The notes below the pieces were generated by a model, which did not search any database, was not told the DNA's origin, and saw only the letters and a list, made by a program, of their open reading frames with translations. From Zobellia nedashkovskayae (GTDB taxonomy: Bacteria; Bacteroidota; Bacteroidia; Flavobacteriales; Flavobacteriaceae): DNA of 64,000 bases. Positions 1 to 8,650 of the stretch are shown here, in pieces. The position numbers and the translations under genes were made by a program. The DNA is taken from assembly GCF_015330125.1 (NCBI RefSeq), contig NZ_JADDXR010000002.1, forward strand, positions 620,001 through 684,000. The letters are read 5' to 3'. The stretch's first letter is position 1, and every line of letters begins with the position of its first letter.

Positions 1-682
1 AACCTTAAGAAACGCCAGAGGTGGCAATATGCCCGATTTATTGAAAACAGCAGCCGATATTGAGTCTTTTGGCGCACAGGGTATTACTATACACCCTAGA
101 CCTGACGAAAGACATGTTCGCTATCAAGATGCGAGAGACTTAAAAAATCTAGTCACTACGGAGTATAATATAGAAGGAAACCCGGTTGAAAAATTCATAA
201 AACTTGTTCTTGAAGTAAAGCCCACACAGGTTACTTTGGTACCAGATGCCGTGGACGCCATTACATCAAATGCGGGCTGGGACACCATAAAACATAAAGA
301 CTTCTTAACAGAAGTTATCCAAACTTTCAAAAATGCGGGTATACGCACTTCTATTTTTGTTGACGCGGAAACCAAAATGATAGAGGGTGCTGCGAAGACA
401 GGAACCGACCGTATTGAACTCTACACAGAGAGTTACGCAGAACAATACACCCAAGGCAACCACAGCGAAGCTGTCAAACCTTTTTCAGAAGCTGCCAAAA
501 TAGCATATAAATGTGGTTTAGGTATTAATGCAGGACATGATTTAAATTTAGACAACATTAAATACTTCAAAGAGAACGTTCCCCATTTATTAGAAGTTTC
601 CATTGGTCATGCCCTAATTTGCGAATCGCTTTACTTGGGCCTGGATAACGTTGTAAATATGTACCTGAATAAATTAAAATGA
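1..682 (+). CDS. pdxJ: Pyridoxine 5'-phosphate synthase PdxJ (5' end cut by window)
   Basis: PdxJ condenses 1-deoxyxylulose 5-phosphate with 3-amino-2-oxopropyl phosphate to make pyridoxine 5'-phosphate, the last de novo vitamin B6 step of the DXP-dependent route, in the cytoplasm. The frame is open from base 2 and reads TLRNARGGNMPDLL before the ATG at 29; that is the usual PdxJ N-terminal segment, so the true start lies about ten codons outside the window and the ATG at 29 is internal. Visible family motifs are HPRPDERHV (phosphate and active-site loop), the NAGHDLN segment and the HALICES segment near the end, in a TIM-barrel-length protein (227 residues seen; the family is about 240). The stop overlaps the next gene by 4 nt (ATGA), indicating translational coupling. 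Identification is firm. Confidence 0.96.
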   Translation, partial: TLRNARGGNMPDLLKTAADIESFGAQGITIHPRPDERHVRYQDARDLKNLVTTEYNIEGNPVEKFIKLVLEVKPTQVTLVPDAVDAITSNAGWDTIKHKDFLTEVIQTFKNAGIRTSIFVDAETKMIEGAAKTGTDRIELYTESYAEQYTQGNHSEAVKPFSEAAKIAYKCGLGINAGHDLNLDNIKYFKENVPHLLEVSIGHALICESLYLGLDNVVNMYLNKLK

Positions 683-1452
683 CAGAAATTTTACACTCCA
701 AAATACTTGGAACCGGCACTCCCCTTTTAATATTACATGGTTTTCTAGGAATGTCCGATAATTGGAAAACTTTAGGCAACCAGTATGCAGAAGAAGGTTT
801 TGAAGTACACCTCATAGACCAACGCAACCATGGTAAAAGTTTTTGGTCTGATGATTTTGATTATGATTTACTGAGCGAAGATCTCAAAAACTACTTGGAA
901 GCCCATCAATTGGAAAATGCCATAATTATTGGGCATTCTATGGGAGGAAAGACCGCAATGCAGTTTGCTTGCAGTTACCCAACTTTGGTAAAAAAGATGA
1001 TTATTGCGGACATTGGCCCTAAATTCTATCCACCACATCACCAAACTATTATTGATGGTTTGAACGCGCTAAACTTAAACGAAATCAAATCTAGGAACGA
1101 AGCAGATTCTGAACTAGGCAAATATATTACCGATTTTGGAACAAGACAGTTTTTGCTCAAGAATCTTTATTGGGTAGAAAAAGGTCAATTAGGTTTTCGT
1201 TTTAATCTTAAGGTTTTAAGTAAAAAAATGAACGAAATAGGGGAAAACATTGGAGCTACGGACTTTTATAACGGACCTGTGCTTTTTCTTCGTGGTGACC
1301 GATCAGAATACATAATGCCCAACGAAATTTCTGAATTCAGGAAACACTTCCCGGCAGCAGAAATGGAAACTATAGACAACGCTGGACATTGGCTACATGC
1401 CGAAAACCCAAAGCAGTTTTTTGAAAAATCGATGGTATTCCTAAAATCATAA
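679..1452 (+). CDS. Alpha/beta-fold esterase, YbfF-like
   Basis: A 257-residue cytoplasmic alpha/beta hydrolase with a complete catalytic triad in view: Ser87 in the nucleophile elbow GHSMGG, Asp207 in LRGDRSEY and His237 in GHWLHAENP. The oxyanion loop HGFLG is at residues 20-24. The layout matches the YbfF group of short-chain acyl esterases, whose physiological substrate is unclear. There is no signal peptide. It overlaps pdxJ by 4 nt, so it is probably translated from the same mRNA; a link to B6 metabolism is only suggested by position. Other alpha/beta hydrolases, such as haloalkane dehalogenase-like or MhpC-like enzymes, cannot be fully excluded. Confidence 0.85.
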   Translation: MTEILHSKILGTGTPLLILHGFLGMSDNWKTLGNQYAEEGFEVHLIDQRNHGKSFWSDDFDYDLLSEDLKNYLEAHQLENAIIIGHSMGGKTAMQFACSYPTLVKKMIIADIGPKFYPPHHQTIIDGLNALNLNEIKSRNEADSELGKYITDFGTRQFLLKNLYWVEKGQLGFRFNLKVLSKKMNEIGENIGATDFYNGPVLFLRGDRSEYIMPNEISEFRKHFPAAEMETIDNAGHWLHAENPKQFFEKSMVFLKS

Positions 1453-1511
1453 CAAATCTTTATCTTTAAGGGTGGCGAAATTGTTCACCTCACAACAAAC
1501 ATCTTTAACTT

Positions 1512-1862
1512 ATGAAACTTATTTTACGTGTTCTATTAAGCGCCCTGGCCGTAGTTATACTTTCAAAAATATTACCACATGTTTTTGTAGACAGTTATAT
1601 GACCGCCATTATAGTAGCTATAGTACTTAGCCTCTTGAATTTTATAGTGAAGCCAATTCTTGTTATACTCACTTTACCTGTCACCATTTTAACATTAGGC
1701 CTTTTCCTCCTGATAATCAATGCTATTATAATTTTATTAGCAGACAATCTTATTGATGGATTTAGGGTAGACGGTGTTTTATGGGCCATACTTTTTAGTC
1801 TCTTATTATCCTTTCTCCAATCTATATTGTTTTCCCTTTTGAAAGATGATGAAAAATCGTAA
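1512..1862 (+). CDS. Small four-helix membrane protein, phage holin family IV-like
   Basis: A 116-residue, very hydrophobic protein with about four membrane segments (roughly residues 4-20, 28-50, 55-78 and 88-110) and the N-VKPILVILTLP stretch typical of the family annotated as mycobacterial four-TM phage holin, superfamily IV. These proteins are widespread chromosomal membrane proteins in Bacteroidota and the holin name does not imply phage origin: no lysis, structural or integrase genes lie nearby. It stands alone between the pdxJ-esterase pair and tig. Function is unknown. Confidence 0.75.
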   Translation: MKLILRVLLSALAVVILSKILPHVFVDSYMTAIIVAIVLSLLNFIVKPILVILTLPVTILTLGLFLLIINAIIILLADNLIDGFRVDGVLWAILFSLLLSFLQSILFSLLKDDEKS

Positions 1863-1892
1863 CGATTGTTTGAACCACAACGATTTAAAAAC

Positions 1893-1923
1893 TTGCTAGC
1901 GTACATTAATTACACTACTTTTG
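1893..1923 (+). promoter_or_regulatory. Promoter of tig, Bacteroidota type
   Basis: A CTTG at 1892-1895 lies 20 nt before TACTTTTG at 1916-1923, matching the -33 TTTG / -7 TAnnTTTG pattern of the Bacteroidota primary sigma factor. Transcription would begin near 1930, leaving a leader of about 30 nt before the tig ATG at 1959. The leader is A-rich (ggaaacaaaaaagaag), as is usual in this phylum. Confidence 0.7.
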
Positions 1924-1958
1924 CATCCCATTTTATGGAAACAAAAAAGAAGATTTAG

Positions 1959-3281
1959 ATGAATATTACAAAAGAGCAGATCGACGATCTAAATGCCATC
2001 GTTAAAGTGGCTATCACTAAAGAAGATTATCAAGATAAGGTAGACACTATCCTAAGTGACTATAGAAAGTCTGCCAATGTACCTGGCTTTAGAAAAGGTC
2101 ATGTACCAATGGGCTTAATAAAAAAGCAATACGGAAAGGCTGTTTTAGTAGACGAAGTAAATAAACTTCTTCAAGACAATCTTAACAAATACCTTACTGA
2201 AGAGAAATTAGATGTTCTTGGGAATCCACTTCCTAAACAACAAGATAATTTTGATTGGGACAACGAAGAACTTGCTTTTGAATTTGAATTGGGTCTTGCT
2301 CCTGATTTTGAAGTTCCGTTAAAAACAAAAAAACCAATTACACATTATAAAATCGTTGCCGATGACAAAATGGTTAACGAGCAAGTTGACCGTATTCTTA
2401 AACAACACGGGAAACTTATCAGCAAGGATGCTGTAGAAAAGGACAACGAAGTAAGCGGTACTTTTAAAAACGAAGAACAAGAAATAGACAATAAAGCCAC
2501 TTTAGAACTTGACAAGATCAAGAGTAAAAAAGCTTTGGACGCCCTAAAAGGTAAAAAAGTAGGTGATGTTGTTACATTGAAGTCTAAAGGTCTTTTTAAA
2601 GAAGACTATTTACTTTCAAGCGTTTTTGGTGTTTCTCAAGAAAAAGCAGCGGACCTAGATATTGAAGCTACTTTTACCATAGAGGAAATAAACGAAAGAG
2701 AGCCTGCTAAACTAGACCAAGAGCTTTTTGACAAGCTTTTTGGTAAAGACGAAGTTAAATCTGAAAAAGACTTGAAGCAACGTATCAAGGATGATTCAGA
2801 AAAACAATTCGAGCAGCAGTCAGATCAAAAATTATTGAATGACATTACCGAATATTTTATTGAAAACACAAAATTTGAACTTCCTTCAGAGTTTTTAACC
2901 AAGTGGATTCAAACTACTGGCGAAAACCCATTAACTGAAGAAGAAGCCAATGAAGAGTACGAAAAATCCGAAAAAGGACTTCGCTACCAACTTATAGAAG
3001 GTAAGGTCATTAAGGAAAATGACATTCAACTTCAGTTTGACGAACTTAAAGAATTTGCAAAAGGTTTTATTAAGCAGCAAATGGCACAGTTTGGTCAATT
3101 AAACCCTCAAGAAGAAGAGTTAGACAATATTGCAGCACGTGTATTGGGCAACCAAGACGAAGTAAAGCGTTTGTCCGAACAGTTAATGAGCCAAAAACTA
3201 CTTACCCTTTACAAAGAGAAAGTAAACCTTAAGACCAAAGAGGTTACTTACGAAAACTTTGTCAAGGAGGTTTACGGGTAA
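1959..3281 (+). CDS. tig: Trigger factor
   Basis: Ribosome-associated chaperone that binds nascent chains at the exit tunnel. The ribosome-docking signature GFRKG is at residues 43-47, followed by a central PPIase-like region and a long charged helical C-terminal domain, for a total of 440 residues (usual 430-450). The middle domain lacks an obvious canonical FKBP motif, as in many Bacteroidota trigger factors, so prolyl isomerase activity is uncertain. It has its own promoter at 1893-1923 and a strong terminator at 3311-3344, so it is probably transcribed separately from clpP and clpX although the order tig-clpP-clpX is the classic one. Confidence 0.95.
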   Translation: MNITKEQIDDLNAIVKVAITKEDYQDKVDTILSDYRKSANVPGFRKGHVPMGLIKKQYGKAVLVDEVNKLLQDNLNKYLTEEKLDVLGNPLPKQQDNFDWDNEELAFEFELGLAPDFEVPLKTKKPITHYKIVADDKMVNEQVDRILKQHGKLISKDAVEKDNEVSGTFKNEEQEIDNKATLELDKIKSKKALDALKGKKVGDVVTLKSKGLFKEDYLLSSVFGVSQEKAADLDIEATFTIEEINEREPAKLDQELFDKLFGKDEVKSEKDLKQRIKDDSEKQFEQQSDQKLLNDITEYFIENTKFELPSEFLTKWIQTTGENPLTEEEANEEYEKSEKGLRYQLIEGKVIKENDIQLQFDELKEFAKGFIKQQMAQFGQLNPQEEELDNIAARVLGNQDEVKRLSEQLMSQKLLTLYKEKVNLKTKEVTYENFVKEVYG

Positions 3282-3310
3282 CATTTCCAAAAAATTATAA
3301 GTATCTTTAC

Positions 3311-3344
3311 GGTGCCGAAAATATTATTTTCGGCACCTTTTTTT
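3311..3344 (+). terminator. Intrinsic terminator of tig
   Basis: A perfect 12-bp inverted repeat, ggtgccgaaaat (3311-3322) and attttcggcacc (3326-3337), with a 3-nt loop, followed by seven T. It lies 30 nt after the tig stop. It also covers an in-frame ATG at 3312 upstream of clpP, which argues strongly that that ATG is not a start codon. Confidence 0.9.
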
Positions 3345-3383
3345 ATTTCATACCCCAGTAATTTAAACATCGAACAAAAAAAT

Positions 3384-4064
3384 ATGGATTACGGAAAAGA
3401 ATTCAAGAACTACGCTATAAATCACCAAGGTATTAGCAGTACCTATTATGATTCGATCTTAACAAGCATGTACCCAGTTGGTCTTACACCCAACATTATT
3501 GAAGAACGTCAGATGAACGCTGTTGCCATGGACGTATTTTCTAGATTAATGATGGACCGTATTATCTTCTTAGGAACAGGTATTAATGATCAGGTAGCGA
3601 ATATCGTACAGGCACAATTATTGTTTTTGGCCAGTACAGATGCTAAAAAAGACATTCAGATATACATTAATTCTCCAGGAGGAAGTGTTTATGCCGGTTT
3701 GGGCATCTATGACACTATGCAGTTCATTTCTCCGGACGTTGCTACTATTTGTACTGGAATGGCAGCCTCTATGGGCGCTGTGCTTCTTTGTGCAGGTGAA
3801 AAGGGAAAACGTAGCGGATTAACGCACTCTAGAGTAATGATTCACCAACCCATGGGTGGCGCACAAGGACAAGCTAGCGATATTGAAATTACCGCTCGTG
3901 AAATCTTAAAATTAAAATCAGAGTTGTATGAAATCATTGCCAAGCACTCTGGTCAAACAATAGAGAAGGTTACTGATGATAGTGATCGTGACTATTGGAT
4001 GAAAGCCGAAGAAGCACAGACTTACGGCATGATTGATGAAATTTTGGTAAGGGGTAAAGAATAA
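3384..4064 (+). CDS. clpP: ATP-dependent Clp protease proteolytic subunit
   Basis: Serine peptidase that forms the double-heptamer chamber used by ClpX. From the chosen start the catalytic triad is Ser129 in GMAASMG, His154 in MIHQP and Asp199 in the TDDSDRD segment; the oxyanion-loop motif SPGGSVYAG is present. Length 226 residues. I start at ATG 3384 (MDYGKEF) because an in-frame ATG at 3312 lies inside the tig terminator and would add a hydrophobic stretch unlike ClpP N-termini. ClpP is often proteolytically matured; the residues before the conserved core (about 1-30) would be the propeptide and axial loop. It is followed 99 nt later by clpX. Confidence 0.96.
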   Translation: MDYGKEFKNYAINHQGISSTYYDSILTSMYPVGLTPNIIEERQMNAVAMDVFSRLMMDRIIFLGTGINDQVANIVQAQLLFLASTDAKKDIQIYINSPGGSVYAGLGIYDTMQFISPDVATICTGMAASMGAVLLCAGEKGKRSGLTHSRVMIHQPMGGAQGQASDIEITAREILKLKSELYEIIAKHSGQTIEKVTDDSDRDYWMKAEEAQTYGMIDEILVRGKE

Positions 4065-4116
4065 TTTCGACCAAATGCGTACTATTAATTGGTTTTTCGA
4101 TTAACACGATGAACCA

Positions 4117-4143
4117 AAACGCATTTATTTGCGTTTATTTTTT
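4117..4143 (+). terminator. Possible weak terminator between clpP and clpX
   Basis: A 7-bp inverted repeat, aaacgca (4117-4123) and tgcgttt (4130-4136), is followed by a T-rich run ending at 4143, just 20 nt before the clpX ATG. It could reduce read-through into clpX or be a chance AT-rich hairpin. The clpX message may partly depend on read-through, since I see no clear -7 box in the gap. Confidence 0.4.
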
Positions 4144-4163
4144 CAAAGAAAGTATACTTTAAT

Positions 4164-5399
4164 ATGGCTAAAGAAAATTTAGAATGTTCGTTTTGTGGCA
4201 GAAAAAAGCCTGAGACCAATCTTTTGATTGCAGGTCTTGATGCACACATATGCGATCGATGTATAGAGCAAGCCCACGGTATTGTAACAGAAGAATCTAA
4301 ACAAACCAAGACAAATGACCTTTCTTCAGAACTTACCCTGAAGAAGCCTGTTGATATTAAAACGTTTTTAGACACTTACGTTATTGGACAAGAACGTACC
4401 AAGAAAGTAATGTCTGTTGCAGTTTATAACCACTATAAAAGGCTTTTACAGCCTAAGTCCAAAGAAGACGATATAGAGATTCAAAAAAGTAATATCATAA
4501 TGGTAGGCCAGACGGGTACAGGTAAGACCCTTATTGCCAAAACCATTGCCAAAATGCTTAATGTACCTTTGGCTATTGTTGATGCTACGGTTTTGACCGA
4601 AGCTGGTTATGTAGGTGAAGATGTAGAAAGTATTCTTACCCGTTTACTACAGGCGGCAGATTACAATCTTGAAAAAGCAGAACGTGGTATTGTTTTTATA
4701 GATGAGATTGATAAGATAGCACGCAAAAGCGATAATCCTTCTATTACCAGAGATGTATCTGGTGAAGGTGTTCAGCAGGGACTTCTTAAGTTACTTGAAG
4801 GTACGGTTGTTAATGTTCCACCAAAAGGAGGGAGAAAACACCCAGACCAAAAGTTCATTGAGGTAAATACGGAAAACATCCTATTTATTGCAGGAGGTGC
4901 TTTTGACGGAATTGAACGTGCCATTACCAAAAGACTAAATATGCAGGCTATTGGATATAGCGCTGCAAAAACTGATGATGTTTTAGACTTAGACAACATT
5001 CTTCAATATATAATCCCTAAGGATTTAAAAGAATTTGGTCTAATTCCTGAAATTATAGGAAGACTTCCGGTACTAACACACATGAACCCATTAGATGAGA
5101 AAACGCTAAGAGCTATTCTTACTGAACCTAAAAATGCTATTATAAAGCAGTATGAAAAGCTGTTCGCGATGGATGATATTGTTTTCACCATTACCGATCA
5201 GGCTTTGGATTATATCGTTAAGAAGGCTATTGAGTACAAATTAGGAGCTAGAGGCCTACGGTCTTTATGCGAAGCGATTTTTACCGATGCCATGTTTGAA
5301 ATGCCGAGTAATGACGAAACGGAATTTAAGGTTACCAAAGCTTACGCCGAAGGTAAATTGTCTTATGAGACCATTAAAAAACTGAAAGCAGTTTCTTAA
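4164..5399 (+). CDS. clpX: ATP-dependent Clp protease ATP-binding subunit ClpX
   Basis: AAA+ unfoldase that feeds substrates to ClpP. The N-terminal zinc-binding domain has the four cysteines C8, C11, C30 and C33. Walker A GQTGTGKT is at 115-122, the substrate-gripping pore-1 loop GYVG at 148-151, Walker B VFIDEID at 177-183, the RKH loop at 224-226, and a sensor-2 arginine in GARGLRS near the C-terminus. Length 411 residues, normal for ClpX. All functional elements are intact. A strong terminator shared with the convergent downstream gene follows. Confidence 0.97.
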   Translation: MAKENLECSFCGRKKPETNLLIAGLDAHICDRCIEQAHGIVTEESKQTKTNDLSSELTLKKPVDIKTFLDTYVIGQERTKKVMSVAVYNHYKRLLQPKSKEDDIEIQKSNIIMVGQTGTGKTLIAKTIAKMLNVPLAIVDATVLTEAGYVGEDVESILTRLLQAADYNLEKAERGIVFIDEIDKIARKSDNPSITRDVSGEGVQQGLLKLLEGTVVNVPPKGGRKHPDQKFIEVNTENILFIAGGAFDGIERAITKRLNMQAIGYSAAKTDDVLDLDNILQYIIPKDLKEFGLIPEIIGRLPVLTHMNPLDEKTLRAILTEPKNAIIKQYEKLFAMDDIVFTITDQALDYIVKKAIEYKLGARGLRSLCEAIFTDAMFEMPSNDETEFKVTKAYAEGKLSYETIKKLKAVS

Positions 5400-5425
5400 A
5401 CTCTCAGACATAAATCACTAAAATA

Positions 5426-5460
5426 AAAAAGCGGAATCACTTATAGTGATTCCGCTTTTT
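5426..5460. terminator. Bidirectional terminator, clpX and convergent hydrolase gene
   Basis: A perfect 15-bp inverted repeat, aaaaagcggaatcac (5426-5440) and gtgattccgcttttt (5446-5460), with loop ttata. A-tract on one side and T-tract on the other make it work for clpX on the plus strand and for the gene ending at 5497 on the minus strand. Confidence 0.88.
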
Positions 5461-5496
5461 TATTTCCTTGAGTGTTAGTTTAAAACCTCTGGATTA

Positions 5497-6060
5497 TCAA
5501 ATTGCTTTTTGCTTGTTAGTTTTTACTGATTTTTGGGTAACCGTATTCAACAAATCAAGACAAACTTTTTTAATTATTTTATCATCGGAATACATGTTAT
5601 GGCTAAAACCACTAACTAGCTCACCTTCTATTCCTATTTCTTTGTACCAAGATGCTTTCGGTCTGTAAACATCGCCATCACCGAACAAAAGCCTGATTTG
5701 ACCTTCTGGTTTTTTCACTTCCGAGCGAACTCTTGTAGAAGAAACTGCGTATAATGACTTCATAGGCAAACCTAAAAGAGCTGCTTTCCATGCTATGGCT
5801 CCACCTACACTAAAGCATAGATAATGTGCCGGTTCTTCTTCTTTCTTAAGGAGATGTGCTACAGCAGTATCAATTCCTCCATCAACAAATGCCTGATGAA
5901 CGTTTTCTTCTGAATTTACTTTTACATCTATATTCCCCAATTGTTGGCAATCATAAAAAGTAATATTAAAATGCTGTTGAAGGTACCCGAGGTACGAGGT
6001 TATCCAGAGCCCTTTTTTAGCTCCCCACATATCGGATAAGATTACTAGTCTTTCTGCCAT
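5497..6060 (-). CDS. Small alpha/beta hydrolase-like protein, function unknown
   Basis: A 187-residue cytoplasmic protein with an alpha/beta-hydrolase pattern: nucleophile elbow CFSVGG with Ser84, an acid in LLFGDGD (Asp128 or Asp130) and a histidine in GFSHNMY (His154). Spacing is compact, as in small serine hydrolases, and the protein has no lid domain. It starts with MAERLVILSDMWG, a strand-turn typical of the fold. It lies 72 nt downstream of the GH3-type gene on the same strand, so the two may be co-transcribed. The substrate cannot be deduced. Confidence 0.6.
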   Translation of the reverse strand: MAERLVILSDMWGAKKGLWITSYLGYLQQHFNITFYDCQQLGNIDVKVNSEENVHQAFVDGGIDTAVAHLLKKEEEPAHYLCFSVGGAIAWKAALLGLPMKSLYAVSSTRVRSEVKKPEGQIRLLFGDGDVYRPKASWYKEIGIEGELVSGFSHNMYSDDKIIKKVCLDLLNTVTQKSVKTNKQKAI

Positions 6061-6132
6061 AATATTAAATTTAATTTGCCTTTAGGTTAGGTTTGGAATT
6101 CAATTTCAATATTAAACGGGCAAATCTCCCTT

Positions 6133-7647
6133 TTATTTGTTCATGTGAAGCAATTCTTCGACATAGTCCCTTTTGTTGGATAATCTAGGTATCTTATGTT
6201 GTCCACCTAACTTATCTTTTGACTTCAGCCAATCATAAAAAAGATTCTCTCTGGCAATATGAACTATGGGCATATTTAAAGTAATGTTGTTATAACGTTT
6301 GGCTTCATAATCAGAATTCAATGACTTTAAAGCATTATCTAAATACTCGGTAAACACGTCTATATCTTCGGGCTGGTTTCTAAACTCAATAAGCCACTCA
6401 TGCGCTCCTTTTTCCTTACCCTCCATAAAAACAGGTCCGGCCGTATAATCTTTGATTTCGGCACCGGTTTTAGCACATATGGTCTTTAGGGCTTCTTCTG
6501 CATTTTCTATAATCAGCTCCTCTCCAAAAACGTTTATATGATGCTTTGTACGCCCTGTAACTTTAATACGGTACGGACTGGTAGATGTAAATTTAATAGT
6601 GTCTCCAATCTTATAACGCCAAAGACCTGAATTGGTAGTAATTATAATTGCATAATTCGTGTTCTTTTTGACTTCCCAAAGAGGAATGGCCATTTGACCT
6701 TCCGTGCCGTATTCACTCATAGGAACGAACTCATAGAATATGCCGTAATCCAACATTAATAACAAATCATCCGCATTATTACGATCTTGAATCGCAAAAA
6801 ATCCTTCCGAAGCATTATAAATCTCATAATACTTAAAGCTTTTGCGCGGCAACAAGTTTTTATACTGCTCTTCATAAGGGTTAAAACTTACCCCTCCATG
6901 AAAATACACCTCAAGGTTGTCCCAAATTTGAAAAAGATTATCCTTACCAGTTTCCTGTATTACATTATTAAGAAGCACTAACATCCAAGAAGGCACGCCC
7001 GCTAAACTCGTTACATTTTCTTGTGTACTTTCTTTTATTATAGCCTTGAGCTTACTCTCCCACTCGCTCATTAATGACACCTTACTGCTTGGCGTACTAC
7101 TATACTCTGCCCACAAAGGCATGTTATCTATAAGAATGGCAGACAGATCTCCAAAATACGAGCCATTGTCCTCATACAGTTCTTTACTCCCACCAAGGCG
7201 CAGACTTTTACCTGTGAACAACTGGGAATTCTCATTATTGTTCAAGTACAGGCAAAGCAAATCTTTACCAGATTTGTAATGACAATCTTCCAAGGCCTCT
7301 TCACTTACCGGAATAAATTTACTTTTGGCATTGGTTGTACCACTACTTTTAGCGAATAACTTTACAGAGGTTGGCCAAAATATATTTTGTTCTCCGCGAC
7401 GTGTACGCTCTATAATAGGTTCAATTTCTTCATAGGAAGAAATAGGAACACGCTCTCTAAAGGTTTCATAATTGTTAATGGACTCAAAACCATACTTCCT
7501 GCCGATTTCTGTGTCTTCGGCTATTTCTATAAGTTGATGAAGTACTTCTTCTTGAACTTCTGCTGGATATTTTAAAAAAAGTTCGATTTGGTGATATCGC
7601 TTTTTTAGCAACCACGAGGCAATAGAATTGAATAAGGTAATCGGCAT
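6133..7647 (-). CDS. GH3 auxin-responsive promoter family protein (acyl-adenylating enzyme)
   Basis: A 504-residue member of the GH3 branch of the ANL adenylate-forming superfamily. In plants GH3 enzymes activate carboxylic acids as acyl-adenylates and join them to amino acids; bacterial members are common in Bacteroidota but their substrates are not established. The ATP-binding P-loop-like motif SSGTTNAKSK is at 101-110, a YNASEGFF motif lies in the middle, and VTGRTKHHINVFGEEL marks the hinge into the C-terminal domain. Length is close to the 500-600 of the family and no catalytic region appears missing. No signal peptide. The start at 7647 is only a few bases from a divergent promoter-like site at 7655-7662. 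Confidence 0.88.
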   Translation of the reverse strand: MPITLFNSIASWLLKKRYHQIELFLKYPAEVQEEVLHQLIEIAEDTEIGRKYGFESINNYETFRERVPISSYEEIEPIIERTRRGEQNIFWPTSVKLFAKSSGTTNAKSKFIPVSEEALEDCHYKSGKDLLCLYLNNNENSQLFTGKSLRLGGSKELYEDNGSYFGDLSAILIDNMPLWAEYSSTPSSKVSLMSEWESKLKAIIKESTQENVTSLAGVPSWMLVLLNNVIQETGKDNLFQIWDNLEVYFHGGVSFNPYEEQYKNLLPRKSFKYYEIYNASEGFFAIQDRNNADDLLLMLDYGIFYEFVPMSEYGTEGQMAIPLWEVKKNTNYAIIITTNSGLWRYKIGDTIKFTSTSPYRIKVTGRTKHHINVFGEELIIENAEEALKTICAKTGAEIKDYTAGPVFMEGKEKGAHEWLIEFRNQPEDIDVFTEYLDNALKSLNSDYEAKRYNNITLNMPIVHIARENLFYDWLKSKDKLGGQHKIPRLSNKRDYVEELLHMNK

Positions 7648-7654
7648 TTTTGGG

Positions 7655-7662
7655 TATCTTTG
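7655..7662 (+). promoter_or_regulatory. Putative -7 box for the DUF2797 gene
   Basis: TATCTTTG matches the -7 consensus TAnnTTTG and lies about 62 nt before the ATG at 7725. A TTG at 7628-7630 is spaced 24 nt away, longer than ideal, so the -33 element is weak. Confidence 0.5.
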
Positions 7663-7724
7663 AATTCGCTAAATTTAAGTTTAATACTTATCATTTTCAA
7701 ATTCATTTTAAATCATACTTTTTT

Positions 7725-8519
7725 ATGCAGTACGAAGGCGTTCTAAGAAAAATGCAGACCGAAATAGGAAACCCCATTCAATACTATATGGTCTTTGAAA
7801 ATGATTTTTTGAACGTAAATCAAATTCTGGATAAAGAGTTAGAAATCAATTTTATAAAATTCCAGTGCTTAAATTGTGGCAGAGACCGTCCTATTTTTCG
7901 CCAAGGTTTTTGCAAGACCTGTTTCTACGAAATTCCTTCTGCAGGCGATTGGATTATGCGACCTGAATTAAGTACTGCGCATTTAGGAAAAGAAGATCGT
8001 GACCTAGAATATGAGAAAAAAGCACAACTTCAGCCCCATATTGTTTATTTAGCGAACTCAAGCAATATAAAAGTTGGTGTAACCCGAAAATCTCAAATTC
8101 CAACACGGTGGATAGATCAAGGTGCACATGAAGCTATTGAAATAGTTGAAACTCCAAACCGATATTTGGCCGGTATTACAGAAGTAGCTCTAAAAGACCA
8201 TATTGGTGACAAGACCAATTGGCGAAAAATGCTCACCAATAATGTAGACGATGAAAACCTAGAGGAATGGCGCAACAAATTGAAACAATACATTCCCGAC
8301 GAAGCCCAGCAGTACTATATTACTGATAATTCAGAAACTATCCTTGATTTTCCCGTGCTGCAATATCCAGAGAAAGTTAAAAGCCTTAATCTAATTAAAT
8401 CGCCTAACTATAAAGGAATTTTAAAGGGTATTAAGGGACAGTATTTAATTTTTGAGGATCAAACCGTTTTCAATGTTCGTAGTAATGAAGGATACTTTGT
8501 ATCCCTTCAAATCAGTTAG
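7725..8519 (+). CDS. DUF2797 family protein with zinc knuckle and GIY-YIG-like segment
   Basis: A 264-residue cytoplasmic protein recognised as DUF2797. Four cysteines form a CxxC...CxxC zinc knuckle (C48, C51, C63, C66). The central part reads VYLA (107-110), nine to ten residues later KVGVTR (116-121), then TRW (127-129), and a glutamate in ITEVAL (E153). This spacing resembles the catalytic core of GIY-YIG nucleases, so a nucleic-acid role is possible but is my inference. I start at ATG 7725 (MQYEGVL) because codons upstream to 7650 encode a Phe-rich stretch with no family resemblance and lie over the promoter region. It is transcribed away from the GH3-type gene. Function unknown. Confidence 0.8.
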   Translation: MQYEGVLRKMQTEIGNPIQYYMVFENDFLNVNQILDKELEINFIKFQCLNCGRDRPIFRQGFCKTCFYEIPSAGDWIMRPELSTAHLGKEDRDLEYEKKAQLQPHIVYLANSSNIKVGVTRKSQIPTRWIDQGAHEAIEIVETPNRYLAGITEVALKDHIGDKTNWRKMLTNNVDDENLEEWRNKLKQYIPDEAQQYYITDNSETILDFPVLQYPEKVKSLNLIKSPNYKGILKGIKGQYLIFEDQTVFNVRSNEGYFVSLQIS

Positions 8520-8564
8520 AAAACTTTTAGGCGACAAAATTAAATCTCCATAAGCGCATCATTT

Positions 8565-8572
8565 TATTTTTG
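8565..8572 (+). promoter_or_regulatory. Possible -7 box for the VTT membrane protein gene
   Basis: TATTTTTG fits TAnnTTTG and is 78 nt upstream of the ATG at 8651. No TTTG is seen at the expected -33 position, so this is a weak prediction. Confidence 0.35.
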
Positions 8573-8650
8573 AACCAAAAATAGAACGGTTTGGACTACT
8601 CTTCTTAAGCAATCACAGCTACCTTTTGCCAAACAAAAAAAGTAGAGTGC

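Noticed and set aside
1512..1862. Prophage remnant suggested by the holin-family name.
   Set aside because: The family is a common chromosomal membrane protein in Bacteroidota and no other phage gene is near.
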